The notes under the pieces: model-generated
The model's input: only the letters and a program-made list of their open reading frames with translations
The model's database searches: none
Told to the model about the DNA's origin: nothing
Translations under genes and position numbers: made by a program
Assembly: GCA_026710565.1 (NCBI GenBank)
Contig: JAPOQV010000416.1
Coordinates: forward strand, 1 to 17,703
Origin: Spirochaetaceae bacterium
GTDB taxonomy: Bacteria > Spirochaetota > Spirochaetia > SZUA-6 > Bin103
Length of the DNA: 17,703 nucleotides
Direction of reading: 5' to 3'
Shown: positions 16,325 through 17,703 of the stretch, one piece after another
How positions within the stretch are numbered: position 1 is the stretch's first letter
Layout of the letters: each line of letters begins with the position of its first letter

Positions 16325-16369
16325 CATACTCGGAAGACGCATACTCGGAAGACGTATACTCGGAAGAAA
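16325..16369. repeat. 15-bp tandem repeat, three units, upstream of the SRP RNA
   Basis: CATACTCGGAAGACG occurs exactly at 16325-16339 and 16340-16354. A third unit, TATACTCGGAAGAAA, follows at 16355-16369. Each unit starts with a hexamer close to a -10 element (CATACT, CATACT, TATACT), and the last is 5 of 6 to TATAAT. It may supply the SRP RNA promoter, though no good -35 is visible. Confidence 0.85.
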
Positions 16370-16380
16370 CTGCCCATGGC

Positions 16381-16507
16381 GGCCCCTCGGGTACGCAGGT
16401 CGGGCACTGTGCTACGGGTCGCCGCCCAACCCCGTCAGGACCGGAAGGTAGCAGCGGTAAGCGAACGACTCGGGAGCCGCAGCTCGCTTGGCCTCGCCCG
16501 AGGGGCC
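16381..16507 (+). ncRNA. ffs: Signal recognition particle RNA (4.5S-type)
   Basis: The conserved SRP domain IV loop is present at 16434-16455 (GTCAGGACCGGAAGGTAGCA): the GGAA tetraloop, flanked by the GTCAGG and AGCAG internal-loop strands that bind Ffh. Pairings continue outward as one long hairpin: CCGC/GCGG, CGGGTCG/CGACTCG, GCT/AGC and CGGGC/GCTCG. The closing helix is 12 bp, starting GGCCCCTCGG (16381-16390) with CCGAGGGGCC (16498-16507). This gives about 127 bases with no Alu domain. The RNA works with Ffh and FtsY to target membrane proteins cotranslationally. It lies directly upstream of dnaX, a common neighbourhood. Exact ends are estimated from the helix. Confidence 0.93.
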
Positions 16508-16513
16508 TTTCTT
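16490..16513 (+). terminator. Probable rho-independent terminator of the SRP RNA
   Basis: The 3' strand of the SRP closing helix (to 16507) is followed at once by TTTCTT. A local hairpin GGCCTC / GAGGGGCC could also form. The T-run is short, so read-through into dnaX is possible. Confidence 0.45.
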
Positions 16514-16556
16514 CATCCCGTTCACCCCGTCGCGTAATGGATCTGGTGTTCTGAAA

Positions 16557-17703
16557 ATGGCGTACGAAGTCACCGCCGCCCGCCGCCGGCCGCAGGTGTT
16601 CGCCGGGCTGGTGGGGCAGGAATACGTCGTGCAGACGCTGCAGAACGAGCTGCGCTCGGGCAACGTCGCGCAAGCGTTCCTGTTCTCCGGCCCGCGGGGC
16701 GTCGGCAAGACCTCCGCGGCGCGCATCCTGGCCAAGGCGCTGAACTGCGACCAGGGGCCGACCGATGCGCCGTGCGGGACCTGCGGCCCGTGCACGGAGA
16801 TCGCGCGGGCGCAGTCGCTGGATGTCGTGGAGATCGACGGCGCCTCCCACACGGGCGTGGACGACGTGCGTGAGCTGCGCGATCAGGTCGTGTTTCCGCC
16901 GAGTGCGGCCCGCACCAGGGTGTACATCATCGACGAGGTGCACATGCTGTCGACCTCGGCCTTCAACGCCCTGCTGAAGACGATCGAGGAGCCTCCCCCG
17001 TACGTCACCTTCGTGTTCGCCACCACCGAGCCGCACAAGGTGCCCGCCACGGTTCGTTCGCGCTGTCAGCACTTCGCGTTCAGCCTGATCGGGCACGAAC
17101 GCATCGCCGGCTGCCTGCGCGACGCCGCGGCCGAGCTGCACGCATCGGTGGCCGATGACGCGCTGCACTGGATCGCGCGCCAGTCGGCGGGGTCGCTGCG
17201 AGACGCGTTCATGATCCTGGATCAGGTGATCGCCGGCGCGCGCGGCGACGGCCAGGCCACGGTGACCCTGGAGGAGCTGCGCGACAGCATCGGCCTGTTG
17301 GGGTTCGACGACCTGAACGGCGTCGCGCAGGCGGTCGCGGCGCGCGACGTGGCGGGGACGCTCACCGCCTTCGATCGAGCGCTGGCCAGAGGGGTGGCGG
17401 TCGACCACTTCCTCGCGGAGCTGGTCGAGTACTTCCGCAGCGTCCTGTTCCTCAAGCACGGCCTGAACCGCGAGGCCTGGCTGTCGGCCCCCGCCGACGC
17501 GTTCCCGCGCGGCGTTCAGGACGCGGTCAGCGTCGAGCAGGCCGAGAAGGCGGTCGAGCTGCTGCTTGCCGCCCAGCGCAACCTCAAGGGTGCGCTGAAC
17601 GAGCGCTGCGAGGTGGAGCTGGCGCTGAGCCGCCTGGCCGAGCTCGACCGCCTGATCACGCCTGCCGAGGTCCTCGAGCGCCTGCGCGCGTTGCAGGCGG
17701 GCG
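16557..17703 (+). CDS. dnaX: DNA polymerase III gamma/tau subunit, N-terminal part (runs off window)
   Basis: The frame is open for 382 codons to the window edge. It begins MAYEVTAARRRPQVFAGLVG. It has Walker A GPRGVGKT (45-52), a zinc site from Cys64, Cys73, Cys76 and Cys79 (CGTCGPC), and Walker B VYIIDEVH (122-129). The clamp-loader SRC motif is at 168-170 (VRSRC). Domains I-III are all visible. DnaX forms the clamp-loader core that opens the DnaN ring and couples polymerases and helicase. Whether a shorter gamma form is made cannot be judged, since the region beyond domain III is missing. ATG 16557 fits family starts, though no strong ribosome binding site precedes it. It follows the SRP RNA by about 50 bases. 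Confidence 0.96.
   Translation, partial: MAYEVTAARRRPQVFAGLVGQEYVVQTLQNELRSGNVAQAFLFSGPRGVGKTSAARILAKALNCDQGPTDAPCGTCGPCTEIARAQSLDVVEIDGASHTGVDDVRELRDQVVFPPSAARTRVYIIDEVHMLSTSAFNALLKTIEEPPPYVTFVFATTEPHKVPATVRSRCQHFAFSLIGHERIAGCLRDAAAELHASVADDALHWIARQSAGSLRDAFMILDQVIAGARGDGQATVTLEELRDSIGLLGFDDLNGVAQAVAARDVAGTLTAFDRALARGVAVDHFLAELVEYFRSVLFLKHGLNREAWLSAPADAFPRGVQDAVSVEQAEKAVELLLAAQRNLKGALNERCEVELALSRLAELDRLITPAEVLERLRALQAG

Noticed and set aside
16017..17459. A 480-residue minus-strand open frame across the tRNAs, SRP RNA and dnaX
   Set aside because: It would translate the complements of three tRNA genes, the 15-bp repeat (SSEYASSEYV) and the SRP RNA before running antisense to dnaX. No real protein is expected there.

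Overview
This window looks like the chromosomal replication-origin region of a high-GC (about two-thirds G+C by eye) bacterium, most likely a spirochaete. On the minus strand, in transcription order, it carries gyrB, gyrA, parA, parB, dnaA, dnaN, recF, a DUF721/DciA gene, rpmH, rnpA, yidD, yidC, jag and the start of a TraB-family gene. The dnaA, dnaN, rpmH, rnpA, yidC, jag series all in one direction, with gyrase next to it, recalls the Borrelia arrangement. In many other bacteria rpmH is divergent from dnaA. The lineage call is inference from gene order and protein character.

Layout. Positions 1-4138 hold RNA-processing and membrane-insertion genes: TraB-like, jag, yidC, yidD, rnpA, rpmH. 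Positions 4190-8433 hold the initiation and clamp genes dciA, recF, dnaN, dnaA. The dnaA-dnaN gap (6753-7041) has DnaA-box-like sites beside the most A+T-rich stretch of the window and is the best oriC candidate. Positions 8434-8777 are the dnaA upstream region; a perfect DnaA box overlaps the dnaA GTG start codon. Positions 8778-10419 are parB and parA, with two fused parS sites (a perfect 32-bp palindrome) just upstream of parA. Positions 10522-14960 are gyrA and gyrB, and 15135-15596 encodes a small unrecognised membrane protein.

The plus strand starts with a strong sigma70-type promoter at 15746. It leads into five tRNA genes: all four serine isoacceptors (UGA, GCU, CGA, GGA) and a tRNA-Arg with the unusual anticodon GCG. 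These are followed by the signal recognition particle RNA gene and then dnaX, which runs off the window.

Together the genes load and clamp the replisome (DnaA, DciA, DnaN, DnaX), manage supercoiling (GyrAB), segregate the origin (ParAB-parS), repair gaps (RecF), and supply translation and membrane-insertion parts (L34, RNase P protein, YidC/YidD, SRP RNA, tRNAs). No mobile element, CRISPR array or defence system was seen. The points most worth a second look are the fused parS, the DnaA box on the dnaA start codon, the tRNA-Arg(GCG), the changed quinolone-contact residues in GyrA and GyrB, and three unrelated short tandem repeats that all have a 15-bp period.
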